A stretch of 50,214 nt of DNA from Alphaproteobacteria bacterium (GCA_016780775.1 JADHLI010000015.1:1-50214); one strand, 5' to 3'. Positions 26,157 to 34,216 are shown, numbered from the stretch's first letter. Numbers and translations are program-made. The notes: a model not told the origin generated them from the sequence alone.

Positions 26157-27137
26157 TTAAACAGCCTGTTCAATAAAGGCTGCAATTGGTTTTTCTGGAC
26201 GCGCACCATAGTGGCAGATAACCTCGCCTGCACATAAGCTAGCAAGCTCTGCTGATTGTAAAGCAGATGCGCCAGTAGCCCGTCCGTATAGATAGCCAGC
26301 TGCAAATAAATCACCTGCCCCTGTAGTGTCAATAACTGCGCCTTCTGGCATGGCTGGCACGGATACTTGCGCATCCTCACAGCAGATAACCGCACCATCT
26401 GCACCTAGAGTGATGATAAGCTCATCTAGTTGTGCAGACATCTCCTGCTGTGCAGATATTCTGTCACTTCCGGTAAGCGTGGTAACTTCCTCTTCATTGC
26501 TAAATAGGATAGATACATGTTCACGAATAAAGTCAGAAAACTGCTCGTGATGGCGTTCCACACACCACGGGTCAGATAAAGACAAGGCAAGCTGGGCATC
26601 ATTTTGCGTTGCGATCTCTGCGGCTCTTTTGAAAATTTCTGGCCCTTCTGGGGCGTCAAACAAATAGCCTTCAAGATAGATGACGCTAGCCCCTGTATTG
26701 GCCGGAATATGATTGGCGGTCAAATTTAATGACGTGCCAAGATAGGTGTTCATGGAACGCACGCTGTCTGGTGTTACAAAAATCATTGAACGGGCGGTGG
26801 CAAGCCCGCCTTTTTGTTGTTGGCCAACAAAAGACACACCGCCAGCGACTAGATCCGCAATAAAAGCATCGCCGAGCGCATCATTGCAGACTTGCCCTGC
26901 AAAGGCTGCCTTTCCGCCAAGTGCAGCCAGACCATATGCGCTATTTGCAGCCGATCCGCCTGATTGCTGGGTTTTGTCCTGCATCGCATCATAAAGAGTG
27001 AGGGCGCGCGGCTCATCAATGAGGTTCATGCCACCTTTCTCGATTTGGTTATTTTCTAAAAAGGCATCATCGCATGGCGCGATAACATCCATAATAGCAT
27101 TGCCAACAAACAGCACGTCACAAGAAGGGCTAGACAT
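26157..27137 (-). CDS. PfkB-family kinase, adenosine kinase-like
   Basis: The 326-residue cytoplasmic enzyme is a ribokinase-type sugar/nucleoside kinase. Motifs are VGNAIMDVIAP near the N-terminus, GGSAANSAYGLAALGGKAAF (substrate-binding glycines, first PfkB signature), and DTTGAGDLFAAGYLYG with the catalytic Asp of the GAGD anion hole. The overall pattern, including MNLID and NEEEVTTLTG, matches the alphaproteobacterial adenosine-kinase group, which phosphorylates adenosine to AMP for purine salvage; other nucleosides or sugars cannot be excluded. It converges on the OlsF-like gene with a 16-base gap. Confidence 0.85.
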   Translation of the reverse strand: MSSPSCDVLFVGNAIMDVIAPCDDAFLENNQIEKGGMNLIDEPRALTLYDAMQDKTQQSGGSAANSAYGLAALGGKAAFAGQVCNDALGDAFIADLVAGGVSFVGQQQKGGLATARSMIFVTPDSVRSMNTYLGTSLNLTANHIPANTGASVIYLEGYLFDAPEGPEIFKRAAEIATQNDAQLALSLSDPWCVERHHEQFSDFIREHVSILFSNEEEVTTLTGSDRISAQQEMSAQLDELIITLGADGAVICCEDAQVSVPAMPEGAVIDTTGAGDLFAAGYLYGRATGASALQSAELASLCAGEVICHYGARPEKPIAAFIEQAV

Positions 27138-27259
27138 AAATTAATTTCTCGCTTTCAAAAATAACAAACCGCGAAACCCTATTAAAAAGCACGTCTTCTG
27201 ACAAGTTGCTTATTTGGAGAGTGAGATTATTAATAATAATTAGACAGACAAAAGCGCCA

Positions 27260-28033
27260 TCAAGAAGAAGAGACGCGGTTGCGGATATTGTTTAAGTATC
27301 CAGAAAACCGATATCGCTTTTGAAACGAATCCATCAGCCTGAAAGCACGCCGCGAAATTTTGTGCATAAGGCTATCTTTTTCCCAGATTGCAGTTTCAGT
27401 ATACCCAATACTGGAGGAGCGGCCATCTTCAGCGAATAGGGGCGGCATCAAATGCAGAATTTGACAGTCATGCATCCACCAGTGATGGATTAAAAAATCG
27501 ACTTCATATTCATATCTATTGCGATGATTTAGCAGCCTTTGTGCGGCGTCACTATTAATAAAGTAAGCCTCGGCGCCAATATCATTTCCGCGCAGGGCAT
27601 AGAGGGCTGTATCTTCAGTGCAAGTGGCAACCTTTTCCCGCTTCAATTTAGGTCTGCGGTTCGCCAGGCTAACGATATCTAGCTGGCCAGCCATATCCGT
27701 AAGCCGTGTAAGGGCAGTGGCAATATTATCTGACAGCGGCATCGCATCATCTTCAAACACAAATCCATAGCCATCACCGCTATCGATTAACATCTGCCAA
27801 GCCTTGTAATGGCTCAATGCGCACCCTACCACATTGTCTTTGAGAATATAGGGTGATTTTAGCTGGCGTCTGTTTTGGCGAAAGGGGGCTTTTTCTTGCT
27901 CATCAAGAGCTGAGCCACGCACCGCATCAACAAAAACAATTTCAAGTCCAGTATTTGAAAAACGCTCAACTAGCAGAGCACGACGCTCTTCATCTTCTTT
28001 GAAACTGATAATATAAGCTTTAACTAATCTCAT
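27260..28033 (-). CDS. Glycosyltransferase family 25 (LPS biosynthesis type)
   Basis: The 257-residue product has the family-25 layout: an N-terminal KAYIISFKEDEERR, the FVDAVRG region, VGCALSHYKAWQ and the acidic metal/donor site FVFEDDAMPL. Members transfer galactose or other sugars to the lipooligosaccharide core. The C-terminal section shows SLANRRPK, ALRGNDIGAEAYFIN and an HWWMHD segment. It stands alone, with no other surface-polysaccharide gene in the window, and its start is divergent from the small unit at 28192-28438. The exact sugar is unknown. Confidence 0.85.
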   Translation of the reverse strand: MRLVKAYIISFKEDEERRALLVERFSNTGLEIVFVDAVRGSALDEQEKAPFRQNRRQLKSPYILKDNVVGCALSHYKAWQMLIDSGDGYGFVFEDDAMPLSDNIATALTRLTDMAGQLDIVSLANRRPKLKREKVATCTEDTALYALRGNDIGAEAYFINSDAAQRLLNHRNRYEYEVDFLIHHWWMHDCQILHLMPPLFAEDGRSSSIGYTETAIWEKDSLMHKISRRAFRLMDSFQKRYRFSGYLNNIRNRVSSS

Positions 28034-28071
28034 AAAACTTATGTATCTGATCGTTAACGAATCATCAAATA

Positions 28072-28099
28072 TTTTGTCTGAACGTTTTTTGTTTATAAT
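28072..28099 (+). promoter_or_regulatory. Possible promoter of the 24-codon unit
   Basis: A perfect TATAAT at 28094-28099 is preceded by TTTTGT (28072-28077) with a 16-base gap. The -35 match is poor. Downstream, AAGCCT-TCACAC-AGGCTT (28120-28137) could form a hairpin in the leader. Transcription from here would give an RNA of roughly 330 bases ending at the terminator at 28399-28435. Confidence 0.35.
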
Positions 28100-28191
28100 G
28101 GATTATCCGAAAGTGGAAAAAGCCTTCACACAGGCTTGACAGCTTGGCTCGGTGTCTAGAGCGTATTAAGCATCGTTTTAACAGATAGTAG

Positions 28192-28202
28192 AGGAGGTGA
28201 TC
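28192..28202 (+). promoter_or_regulatory. Near-perfect Shine-Dalgarno sequence
   Basis: AGGAGGTGATC is complementary over 11 bases to the conserved 3' end of bacterial 16S rRNA. Its GGAGG core ends seven bases before the ATG at 28205. It is the longest such match noticed in the window, longer than those of the ribosomal protein genes. Confidence 0.8.
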
Positions 28203-28204
28203 AT

Positions 28205-28279
28205 ATGTCTAGTGAACAGACTAGCTTTGCAGATCAATTAGGGTTTTGGATGTGTTGTGGAGAGCAGCCTCTCTGCTAA
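28205..28279 (+). CDS. 24-residue peptide, unknown; possible leader peptide or peptide precursor
   Basis: ATG 28205 opens a 24-codon frame ending at TAA 28277-28279. The peptide starts MSSEQ, is polar in its first half, then has LGFW and ends MCCGEQPLC, so three of its last eight residues are cysteine and one tryptophan precedes them. The start is supported by the very strong ribosome binding site at 28192-28202. The end of the frame can form two competing hairpins (GAGAG/CTCTC at 28260-28273 or AGCAG/CTGCT at 28263-28277). No gene follows on this strand before a strong terminator, so an attenuation role would need a distant or lost target. A modified peptide, a metal-binding peptide or a small dual-function RNA are alternatives. 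I recognise no family. Confidence 0.55.
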   Translation: MSSEQTSFADQLGFWMCCGEQPLC

Positions 28280-28371
28280 TCATAATTCCAAATCATGGCC
28301 TGAGGGTGGGCGCTGATTGCCGCATGAGCAGCATCGATGCGCCTTTCAAAACACCCCTCTGATAGGCAGAG

Positions 28372-28387
28372 TTAGCGTACACGCTAA
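28372..28387. repeat. Perfect 7-bp inverted repeat
   Basis: TTAGCGT-AC-ACGCTAA is a palindrome with a two-base centre, lying 12 bases before the terminator. It may be a hairpin in the small transcript or a protein-binding site. Confidence 0.5.
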
Positions 28388-28398
28388 AAAACTTAAAT

Positions 28399-28435
28399 AA
28401 AAGGAGAGGCTAGGATACCCTGCCTCTCCTTTTTT
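28399..28435. terminator. Strong bidirectional terminator
   Basis: AAAAGGAGAGGC (28399-28410) pairs with GCCTCTCCTTTT (28422-28433); three more pairs can form inside the loop (AGG 28412-28414 with CCT 28419-28421). T residues follow on the plus strand, and the minus strand reads into TTTTATTTAAGTTTTTT. It can therefore end both the small plus-strand unit and the minus-strand lysR transcript, whose stop is about 75 bases away. Confidence 0.85.
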
Positions 28436-28467
28436 AATAAGACATCTTCTAATGCCGATCAGAACAT

Positions 28468-28527
28468 CTTGTTTCCGCTTATCTTGTTTCTGCTTATCGT
28501 GTTTCCGCTTATCGTGTTTCGTCTGGG
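28468..28527. repeat. 15-base tandem repeat, four copies, across the lysR stop
   Basis: Units at 28468-28482, 28483-28497 and 28498-28512 follow the pattern C(T/G)TGTTTC(C/T)GCTTAT; the fourth (28513-28527) begins CGTGTTTCG and then diverges. The lysR stop codon (28509-28511) lies inside the third unit, so the array covers the end of the coding region and its 3' flank. Confidence 0.85.
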
Positions 28528-29426
28528 AATCGTTCATTAATGCTTTGCAGCAATTGGTCTAGGAACTTGGCTGCGGCAACAGGCAGCACACGCCCCTTAG
28601 CCTGAACAAGGTGAACCAGACCTGTGCCCACATCGCGCTCATCCAACGGAATAAAAACCAACCCTTTTGGTGCCGCACCTGATTGTAAAAACCCAAGCGG
28701 TATATGGAAACCGATTATTGATTCATGGGCGGCATAGTTAAACATCATGTTAAAATCATCCGCTGTGACGGCCTCGTCAAGTTGCAGATTAGCTTGCAAT
28801 TGTCCGACCTCTAGAAGCGTGCGTAACCCCCCATTTGCTTGCGGCAACATTACTTTTGTGTTCAAGCAATCTTGCAGGCGCAAGCTTGTTTTTTCAGCAA
28901 GAGGATGGGTTTCATGCATAAAAGCATGCACGCGCTGTTCAACTGTGGCAACGATTTGAACATCTGATGGAATAACCGCGTCAAACAGCATTGCAATGTC
29001 AATTTCAAATTCACGAAGTGCGCGCAAAGAATCGCTTGGGTTGGCGGTGGCAATCTCAAAACTAACAGAATTAAATTGTCCCCGATACAGACCTATCTGT
29101 TCGGGAAGGAAGCTTGCAACTAGTTCTTGACCCGTACCTAGCCTGACATGACCGCGCCTGATCCCAGATAGGTCTGCGATTTGCGACAGTACCCGCGATA
29201 AATCAGTCATCTGATAGCGGATATGCTGGATAAATAACTCACCAGCTGTATTGAGCCGCACGCCCGAAGGTAAGCGCTCAAACAAACTTGTGCCCACTTC
29301 TTCTTCTAACGACAATATCCGCCTATTGAGTGCTGTGGAGGTGATGTTGAGTTTTTCAGCAGCTTTGCGAATAGACCCCTCACGTGCCACAACATCAATA
29401 TATTTCAAATGGGTAAGATGACGCAT
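28509..29426 (-). CDS. LysR-family transcriptional regulator
   Basis: The 305-residue protein has the LysR winged helix-turn-helix at residues 1-60 (FKYID-type start, VAREGSIRKAAEKLNITSTA, then LEEEVGTSLFERLPSGVRLN) and a periplasmic-binding-protein-like effector domain. ATG is at 29424-29426. The stop lies in a tandem repeat, so the last few residues (PDETR) may be variable. It is divergent from glnK-amtB, with a perfect inverted repeat 25 bases upstream of its start that could be its own operator. A role in nitrogen metabolism is suggested by position only. Confidence 0.92.
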   Translation of the reverse strand: MRHLTHLKYIDVVAREGSIRKAAEKLNITSTALNRRILSLEEEVGTSLFERLPSGVRLNTAGELFIQHIRYQMTDLSRVLSQIADLSGIRRGHVRLGTGQELVASFLPEQIGLYRGQFNSVSFEIATANPSDSLRALREFEIDIAMLFDAVIPSDVQIVATVEQRVHAFMHETHPLAEKTSLRLQDCLNTKVMLPQANGGLRTLLEVGQLQANLQLDEAVTADDFNMMFNYAAHESIIGFHIPLGFLQSGAAPKGLVFIPLDERDVGTGLVHLVQAKGRVLPVAAAKFLDQLLQSINERFPDETR

Positions 29427-29450
29427 GCTGAAAACACCTCATTTGGCATG

Positions 29451-29471
29451 GTGATGCAAAAAATGCATCAC
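29451..29471. promoter_or_regulatory. Perfect inverted repeat, probable LysR-type operator
   Basis: GTGATGCA-AAAAA-TGCATCAC is an 8-bp dyad with a five-base A spacer and contains the T-N11-A arrangement of LysR boxes. It lies between lysR and glnK, 25 bases upstream of the lysR start and about 130 bases before glnK. An NtrC-type site is less likely, since the TGCACC half-site sequence is missing. Confidence 0.6.
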
Positions 29472-29600
29472 TATAGATAATATTAAGCACAATATTTATC
29501 AACCTCTTTTCGGTATTAAAATATCAACGGTTTGCCTCCTCTGCACCTGACTTAAGGGATAAGCAGGCCGCGTAAAATCTGAAAAACTTACGAGGTTAAC

Positions 29601-29939
29601 ATGAAATATATCATTGCGATCATCCAGCCAGGTAAACTTGAGGCTGTGTATGAAGCTCTTGGGGCTATCGGTGTTTCTGGCATGACAGTTAGCGAGGTTC
29701 AAGGCTATGGCCGACAAAAAGGCAAAAGCGAAATTTATCGTGGCGCTGAATATGTCGTCAATTTTATGCCGAAGATTAAAATTGAATTAGCGGTGGATAC
29801 CAAAAAGGCATCAGAAGTTATCGCGACAATTCAAAAAACAGCTGAATCAGGCAAAATCGGAGACGGTAAAGTCTTCTCAATGGATCTTAAGGATGCCTTA
29901 CGCATTCGGACAGGTGAAACAGGGGCAGAAGCGCTGTAA
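29601..29939 (+). CDS. glnK: Nitrogen regulatory protein PII (GlnK type)
   Basis: PII proteins are trimeric sensors of 2-oxoglutarate, ATP/ADP and, via uridylylation, glutamine. The 112-residue product has the T-loop with SEIYRGAEYVVNFMPK, where Tyr51 is the uridylylation site, the B-loop KTAESGKIGDGKVF and the C-loop RIRTGETG. Linkage 30 bases before amtB, the ammonium channel that GlnK blocks by inserting its T-loop, favours GlnK over GlnB. It starts at ATG 29601 with ACGAGG upstream. GlnE, another target of PII signalling, is encoded further along the window. A sigma-54 promoter with correct spacing was not found upstream. Confidence 0.95.
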   Translation: MKYIIAIIQPGKLEAVYEALGAIGVSGMTVSEVQGYGRQKGKSEIYRGAEYVVNFMPKIKIELAVDTKKASEVIATIQKTAESGKIGDGKVFSMDLKDALRIRTGETGAEAL

Positions 29940-29969
29940 AGCGTGGCGCATTCATAAGGAGTAATTAAA

Positions 29970-31298
29970 ATGATAGGTTCCCTCATTAAATCCACGCTTA
30001 TAGCGGGTGCAACATTGGCGATTGCCAGCCCCGCTTTTGCGCAAGAAGTTCCCGAACATGGGATTTTCATTCTTAACTCATTGCTGTTTTTGGTAGGCGG
30101 CTTTTTGGTAATGTTCATGGCTTGCGGCTTTTGTATGCTGGAAGCAGGTCTGGTTCGTGCCAAGAACACCACCACACAGCTAACCAAGAACATCGCGCTA
30201 TTTTCTATTGCAGCTATTGGGTATTATCTGGTCGGTTACAATCTGATGTATCCGCTGGGCGATTGGGCCATTGAAGGGTATTTTTCTGCTTTGTTCCCAG
30301 CATTGGCCGTAATGGAGCCGGTTGGTGTGGCCGCAGAAGCAGCAGATGATATTGCTTATGCTTCTACTGCTTCGGATTATTTCTTTCAGCTAATGTTCTG
30401 TGCGGCGACCGCATCTATTGTCTCAGGTACAGTTGCAGAACGTATCAAGTTATGGCCATTCCTGATATTCACCTTTGTGCTGACCGCACTTATTTACCCG
30501 CTACAGGCAAGCTGGAAGTGGGGCGGCGGTTTCCTTGATGAGCTTGGCTTCCTAGATTTCGCTGGCTCAACAGTCGTGCATTCTGTAGGCGGCTGGGCAG
30601 CTCTAGCTGGTGCATTGGTACTTGGTCCGCGTTTGGGTAAATATGTACAAGGCCGGGTAATTCCGATGCCTGGTGCAAATCTGCCACTCGCAACCTTGGG
30701 TACGTTTATTCTTTGGCTTGGCTGGTTTGGCTTTAATGGCGGCTCACAGCTTGCTATGGGTACAATAGGCGATGTTGCGGACGTATCACGTATCTTTGCT
30801 AACACAAATGCCGCCGCGGCAGGCGGTGCGCTGACCGCACTTGTCCTGACACAAATCCTGTACAAGAAAATCGATTTGACGATGGTATTAAACGGCGCGC
30901 TAGCAGGTCTGGTATCTATCACAGCTGAGCCTCTAACCCCAACGCTGGGTGCGGCAACGCTAATCGGTGGTATTGGCGGTGTGATTGTCGTGTTTGCTGT
31001 ACCGTTGTTAGACAAGCTGAAGATTGATGATGTCGTTGGGGCTATCCCAGTTCACCTAATCGCAGGTATCTGGGGTACCTTAGCCGTGGTTATCACCAAT
31101 AGTGACGCAACTATCGGGGCGCAAATCACAGGTATTGTTGTGGTGGGTCTGTTTACCTTTATCGTCTCCTTCATTGGCTGGACAATTCTGAACCTTATAA
31201 TGGGTATCAGAGTAAGCGAGGAAGAAGAGTTGGTAGGTTTAGATAACTCTGAATTAGGTATGGACTCTTATCCTGAGTTCACCCGCGTATCTAAGTAA
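29970..31298 (+). CDS. amtB: Ammonium transporter AmtB
   Basis: AmtB is a trimeric inner-membrane channel that takes up ammonium. The 442-residue precursor has a signal peptide ending ASPAFA before QE (about residue 24), then eleven membrane helices. The pore twin histidines are His204 (VVHSVGGWAALAGA) and His362 (VHLIAGIWGTLAV). Other family motifs are CGFCMLEAGLVRAKN, GWFGFNGGSQ and AAAGGALTAL. The cytoplasmic C-terminal tail GIRVSEEEELVGLDNSELGMDSYPEF is where GlnK docks; it is intact. It is co-transcribed with glnK and followed by a strong terminator. Confidence 0.96.
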   Translation: MIGSLIKSTLIAGATLAIASPAFAQEVPEHGIFILNSLLFLVGGFLVMFMACGFCMLEAGLVRAKNTTTQLTKNIALFSIAAIGYYLVGYNLMYPLGDWAIEGYFSALFPALAVMEPVGVAAEAADDIAYASTASDYFFQLMFCAATASIVSGTVAERIKLWPFLIFTFVLTALIYPLQASWKWGGGFLDELGFLDFAGSTVVHSVGGWAALAGALVLGPRLGKYVQGRVIPMPGANLPLATLGTFILWLGWFGFNGGSQLAMGTIGDVADVSRIFANTNAAAAGGALTALVLTQILYKKIDLTMVLNGALAGLVSITAEPLTPTLGAATLIGGIGGVIVVFAVPLLDKLKIDDVVGAIPVHLIAGIWGTLAVVITNSDATIGAQITGIVVVGLFTFIVSFIGWTILNLIMGIRVSEEEELVGLDNSELGMDSYPEFTRVSK

Positions 31299-31322
31299 AC
31301 GTAACCTCAAAACATGAAATTC

Positions 31323-31356
31323 GAACAGGCAGGATTTTTCCTGCCTGTTCTATTTT
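31323..31356 (+). terminator. Rho-independent terminator after amtB
   Basis: GAACAGGCAGGA (31323-31334), loop TTTT, TCCTGCCTGTTC (31339-31350), a perfect 12-bp stem followed by TATTTT. It ends the glnK-amtB transcript 25 bases after the stop codon. Its 3' arm is the start of the tandem repeat at 31344-31403. Confidence 0.85.
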
Positions 31357-31403
31357 GGCCTGTTTCATTTTGGCCTGTTCTATTTTGGCCTGTTCCTTTT
31401 CTG
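31344..31403. repeat. 15-base tandem repeat, four copies, built from the terminator arm
   Basis: CCTGTTCTATTTTGG occurs at 31344-31358 and 31374-31388; the copy between (31359-31373) differs by a two-base swap, and a fourth (31389-31403) is diverged in its last half. The unit is the end of the amtB terminator stem plus its T run. Confidence 0.85.
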
Positions 31404-31500
31404 CTCTCTTTCATACAAAGTGATAGACAAATATAGTCTAGTTTTTCACACTAGGCGCATGCTAAATCCTATAATTCCGAACGATGCGGAGAATAGTTTT

Positions 31501-32529
31501 ATGTCAGATAAATTATTGCTTGATTTTCGTAGCGATACGGTAACAAAGCCAGATGCACCCATGCGCAAGGCCATGTATGAGGCGGAAGTAGGTGATGATG
31601 TATATGGCGAAGATGCCACCATCAACCAGCTAGAAGCGCAAGGTGCTGATTTGCTGGGCAAGCAAGCTGGCCTATTTGTCTCATCAGGAACACAAGCTAA
31701 TTTAATAGCTATTCTTACCCATGCTGGAAGGGGCGATGAATATATTACAGGCGACCATTATCACAGCTATTTTTATGAAGCTGGCGGTGCGGCCGCACTT
31801 GGCAGTGTGGTTCCCTGCACCCTGCCGGTAAATGAACATGGTCAGATAAATAAAGCAGATATGCTAGCGGCAATTAAACCTGATGATAGTCATCACCCCA
31901 TCAGCCGCCTACTATGCCTTGAAAATACGGTGAATGGGCAAGTTCAGCCAGCAGATCATCTAACGGATTTATGTGATACTGCGCATCAAAACGGCCTATC
32001 TACTCATTTGGATGGCGCGCGCTTAATGAACGCAGCGATTGCAAGCCAGCAGCCTGCTGCGCACATCTCTAAGGGATGCGATTCTGTCTCGCTATGCCTT
32101 TCCAAGGGGCTTGGTGCACCTGCTGGCTCTCTGCTTTGCGGGAGCGATGAATTTATCCGCAAGGCGCGGCGCTGGCGCAAGATGTTGGGCGGCGGTATGC
32201 GGCAAGCTGGTGTGCTGGCGGCGGCCGGACAATATGCACTTTTCCATAATGTTGAACGCCTCAAAGAAGACCATGATAATGCGCGTCAATTAGCGGATAA
32301 ACTGGGTGCTATTGATGGGGTAGATATCAATCTGCAGCAAGTGGATACCAATATGATTTATATGTATTTGCCAGCGGATAAGGTTGCTGATTTGCCAGCG
32401 TATCTGCGGGTCAAAAATATTATTATCAGCCCAGCAAAAAAAGGGTTTCGTCTGGTGCTGCATAAAGATATTCCAGCGTCCGAAATTGACCGTCTGGCGG
32501 TTGGGGTGCATGCCTATATGGCAGCCTAG
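31501..32529 (+). CDS. ltaE: Low-specificity L-threonine aldolase
   Basis: This pyridoxal-phosphate enzyme cleaves threonine or allo-threonine to glycine and acetaldehyde. The 342-residue product starts MSDKLLLDFRSDTVTKPDAP, with VGDDVYGEDATINQLE and the substrate-binding SSGTQANL, and the PLP lysine is Lys202 in CLSKGLGAPAGSLL. The frame is open upstream to 31420, but GGAG at 31488-31491 fits ATG 31501, and family members begin close to FRSDT. It follows the amtB terminator region by about 100 bases and is likely a separate transcript. Length is normal. Confidence 0.9.
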   Translation: MSDKLLLDFRSDTVTKPDAPMRKAMYEAEVGDDVYGEDATINQLEAQGADLLGKQAGLFVSSGTQANLIAILTHAGRGDEYITGDHYHSYFYEAGGAAALGSVVPCTLPVNEHGQINKADMLAAIKPDDSHHPISRLLCLENTVNGQVQPADHLTDLCDTAHQNGLSTHLDGARLMNAAIASQQPAAHISKGCDSVSLCLSKGLGAPAGSLLCGSDEFIRKARRWRKMLGGGMRQAGVLAAAGQYALFHNVERLKEDHDNARQLADKLGAIDGVDINLQQVDTNMIYMYLPADKVADLPAYLRVKNIIISPAKKGFRLVLHKDIPASEIDRLAVGVHAYMAA

Positions 32530-32636
32530 AGGGGTGGAATAATAGACAAAAAAATCAGGTTTTTTTTTGATCATAAAAATACAAATACAGTTTTTGTAAT
32601 TTTATTACCAAGAACACTCAGACCCCTCTGGCGGGT

Positions 32637-32665
32637 TTGTTTTCAACGTCTATCTGTGTTATACT
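32637..32665 (+). promoter_or_regulatory. Probable promoter of mgtE
   Basis: TTGTTT (32637-32642), 17 bases, then TATACT (32660-32665). It would give a leader of about 60 bases before ATG 32732. No magnesium-sensing M-box fold was recognised in that leader. Confidence 0.5.
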
Positions 32666-32731
32666 TCGCGTGCGCGCAAGCAGTATTTTATCTTTTGCCA
32701 ATATTTGGTTTCAGCTTTACGGAGGGTGCAA

Positions 32732-34138
32732 ATGGTTGACCTGCCAGAAAACGCTGATAGAGGTGTTCCTGAAAAGCCCGCCCCAGAAGTTGCCTCCATG
32801 TATGGCCTAACACCAAAGGTAGAAGCGGCTATCCGGGACTGTTTTGCCAGCCAGCAATGGCGGCGCTTACGTATGCTAATGGACCCATTACACCCAGCAG
32901 ATAAAGCAGATTTGCTGGAGCGTATTTCAATAGATGAGATTCAGATTTTAGTCAGCCAATATGGCAATGAGTTTGACCCAGAAATTCTGCCATATTTGGA
33001 CGAGGATGTGCGTGAAGATGTGGTTGAAATGCTGGAGCCAGATGTGTTGGCTGCCTCTTTGCCAGAGCTGGATTCGGACGATGTGGTTACCATCGCAGAA
33101 GAGTTGGAGCCAGAAGAACTTGATGATGCGCTCGCAGCCTTGCCGGCACGCGATAGGGTGCTAGTAGAGCAAAGCCTGTCCTATCCAGAAGATTCTGCGG
33201 GTCGTCTGATGCAGCGTGAAATGGTGGTTGTTCCGCCCTTCTGGACAGTTGGCCAGACGATTGATTATTTGCGTTCCACTGAATTAGATAATGATGATTT
33301 TTACCTGATTATGGTCACTGATACAGCCGGTCACCCAGTAGGGGAGGTGCGTCTGAATAAGCTGTTATGTGCCCAGCGTCCGCGCCGCATATCTGAAATT
33401 ATGGATACCGATATAAGGTCTCTTCCAGTGACCATGGACCAAGAAGAAGTGGCATTGCTATTTCGCCGCTATGGCATGGTCACCACGGGGGTGGTGGATA
33501 ATGAAGGCAGGCTAGCAGGCATTATCACATTAGATGATATTATTGATGTTATTGATGAGGAAGCAGAAGAAGATTTGATGGCACTGGCAGGGGTGTCTGA
33601 TGCTTCTATTCGTACCTCGGTTCTGGAAACATTGCGCGGGCGGACACCTTGGTTATTTGTTAATCTGCTGACCGCGATTGCAGCTTCTATCGTGATCGGG
33701 TTTTTTGAAAATACGATTGAGAAAATCGTTGCATTAGCCGTGCTGATGCCGATTGTCGCCTCAATGGGTGGAAATGCCGGAACACAAACCATTACTGTAG
33801 CGGTGCGGGCGATTGCGATGCGTGAATTTAGCCCTAAATTAGCGGTTACCTTCGGCTTGAGAGAGCTTTATGTGGGGGTTATAAACGGAGTGTTATTTGC
33901 CGGTGTTACTGCGCTCTTATCCTATATTTGGTTTGGTCAGGCGGATATCGCGCTATTATTGGCTGTTGCGATGTTTATCAATCTGATTGTGGCGGCGCTG
34001 TTTGGTACGTTGATACCGCTCTTACTGGTAAAATCAGGCGTCGATCCGGCCGTCGCCTCGTCTGTATTTATTACCACCATCACAGATGTTATCGGGTTTC
34101 TCGTCTTTTTAGGGCTGGCGGCTTTATATCTTCTTTAA
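32732..34138 (+). CDS. mgtE: Magnesium transporter MgtE
   Basis: MgtE is a dimeric, magnesium-gated channel of the inner membrane. The 468-residue product has the cytosolic superhelical N domain (MLMDPLHPADKADLLERI, LDEDVREDVVEML), a pair of CBS domains at about residues 150-270 (YPEDSAGRLMQREMV, FRRYGMVTTGVVDNEGRLAGIITLDD), the acidic plug helix VIDEEAEEDLMALAGV and five C-terminal membrane segments with MPIVASMGGNAGTQT in the pore region. ATG 32732 was chosen over an upstream TTG because GGAGGG (32721-32726) precedes it. It stands alone after its own promoter. Acidic residues that sense magnesium are retained. Confidence 0.94.
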   Translation: MVDLPENADRGVPEKPAPEVASMYGLTPKVEAAIRDCFASQQWRRLRMLMDPLHPADKADLLERISIDEIQILVSQYGNEFDPEILPYLDEDVREDVVEMLEPDVLAASLPELDSDDVVTIAEELEPEELDDALAALPARDRVLVEQSLSYPEDSAGRLMQREMVVVPPFWTVGQTIDYLRSTELDNDDFYLIMVTDTAGHPVGEVRLNKLLCAQRPRRISEIMDTDIRSLPVTMDQEEVALLFRRYGMVTTGVVDNEGRLAGIITLDDIIDVIDEEAEEDLMALAGVSDASIRTSVLETLRGRTPWLFVNLLTAIAASIVIGFFENTIEKIVALAVLMPIVASMGGNAGTQTITVAVRAIAMREFSPKLAVTFGLRELYVGVINGVLFAGVTALLSYIWFGQADIALLLAVAMFINLIVAALFGTLIPLLLVKSGVDPAVASSVFITTITDVIGFLVFLGLAALYLL

Positions 34139-34216
34139 AGGTTAAGATAGATATGCTTTGTTCTAACTTTTAAAATAGGCTTGCCGTTCGCTAGAGGACA
34201 GACTAGTTATTTTTAC

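Noticed and set aside
28346-28537. Minus-strand frame with KHDKR-type repeats
   Set aside because: It is the translation of the 15-base tandem repeat and the terminator; no ribosome binding site and it overlaps the lysR end out of frame.
29444-29460. Sigma-54 promoter (TTGGCA ... TGCA) for glnK
   Set aside because: The spacing between the GG and GC elements is nine rather than ten bases, and the sequence overlaps the LysR-type dyad.
31420-31500. N-terminal extension of threonine aldolase
   Set aside because: Family members begin near FRSDT, and GGAG is placed for ATG 31501.
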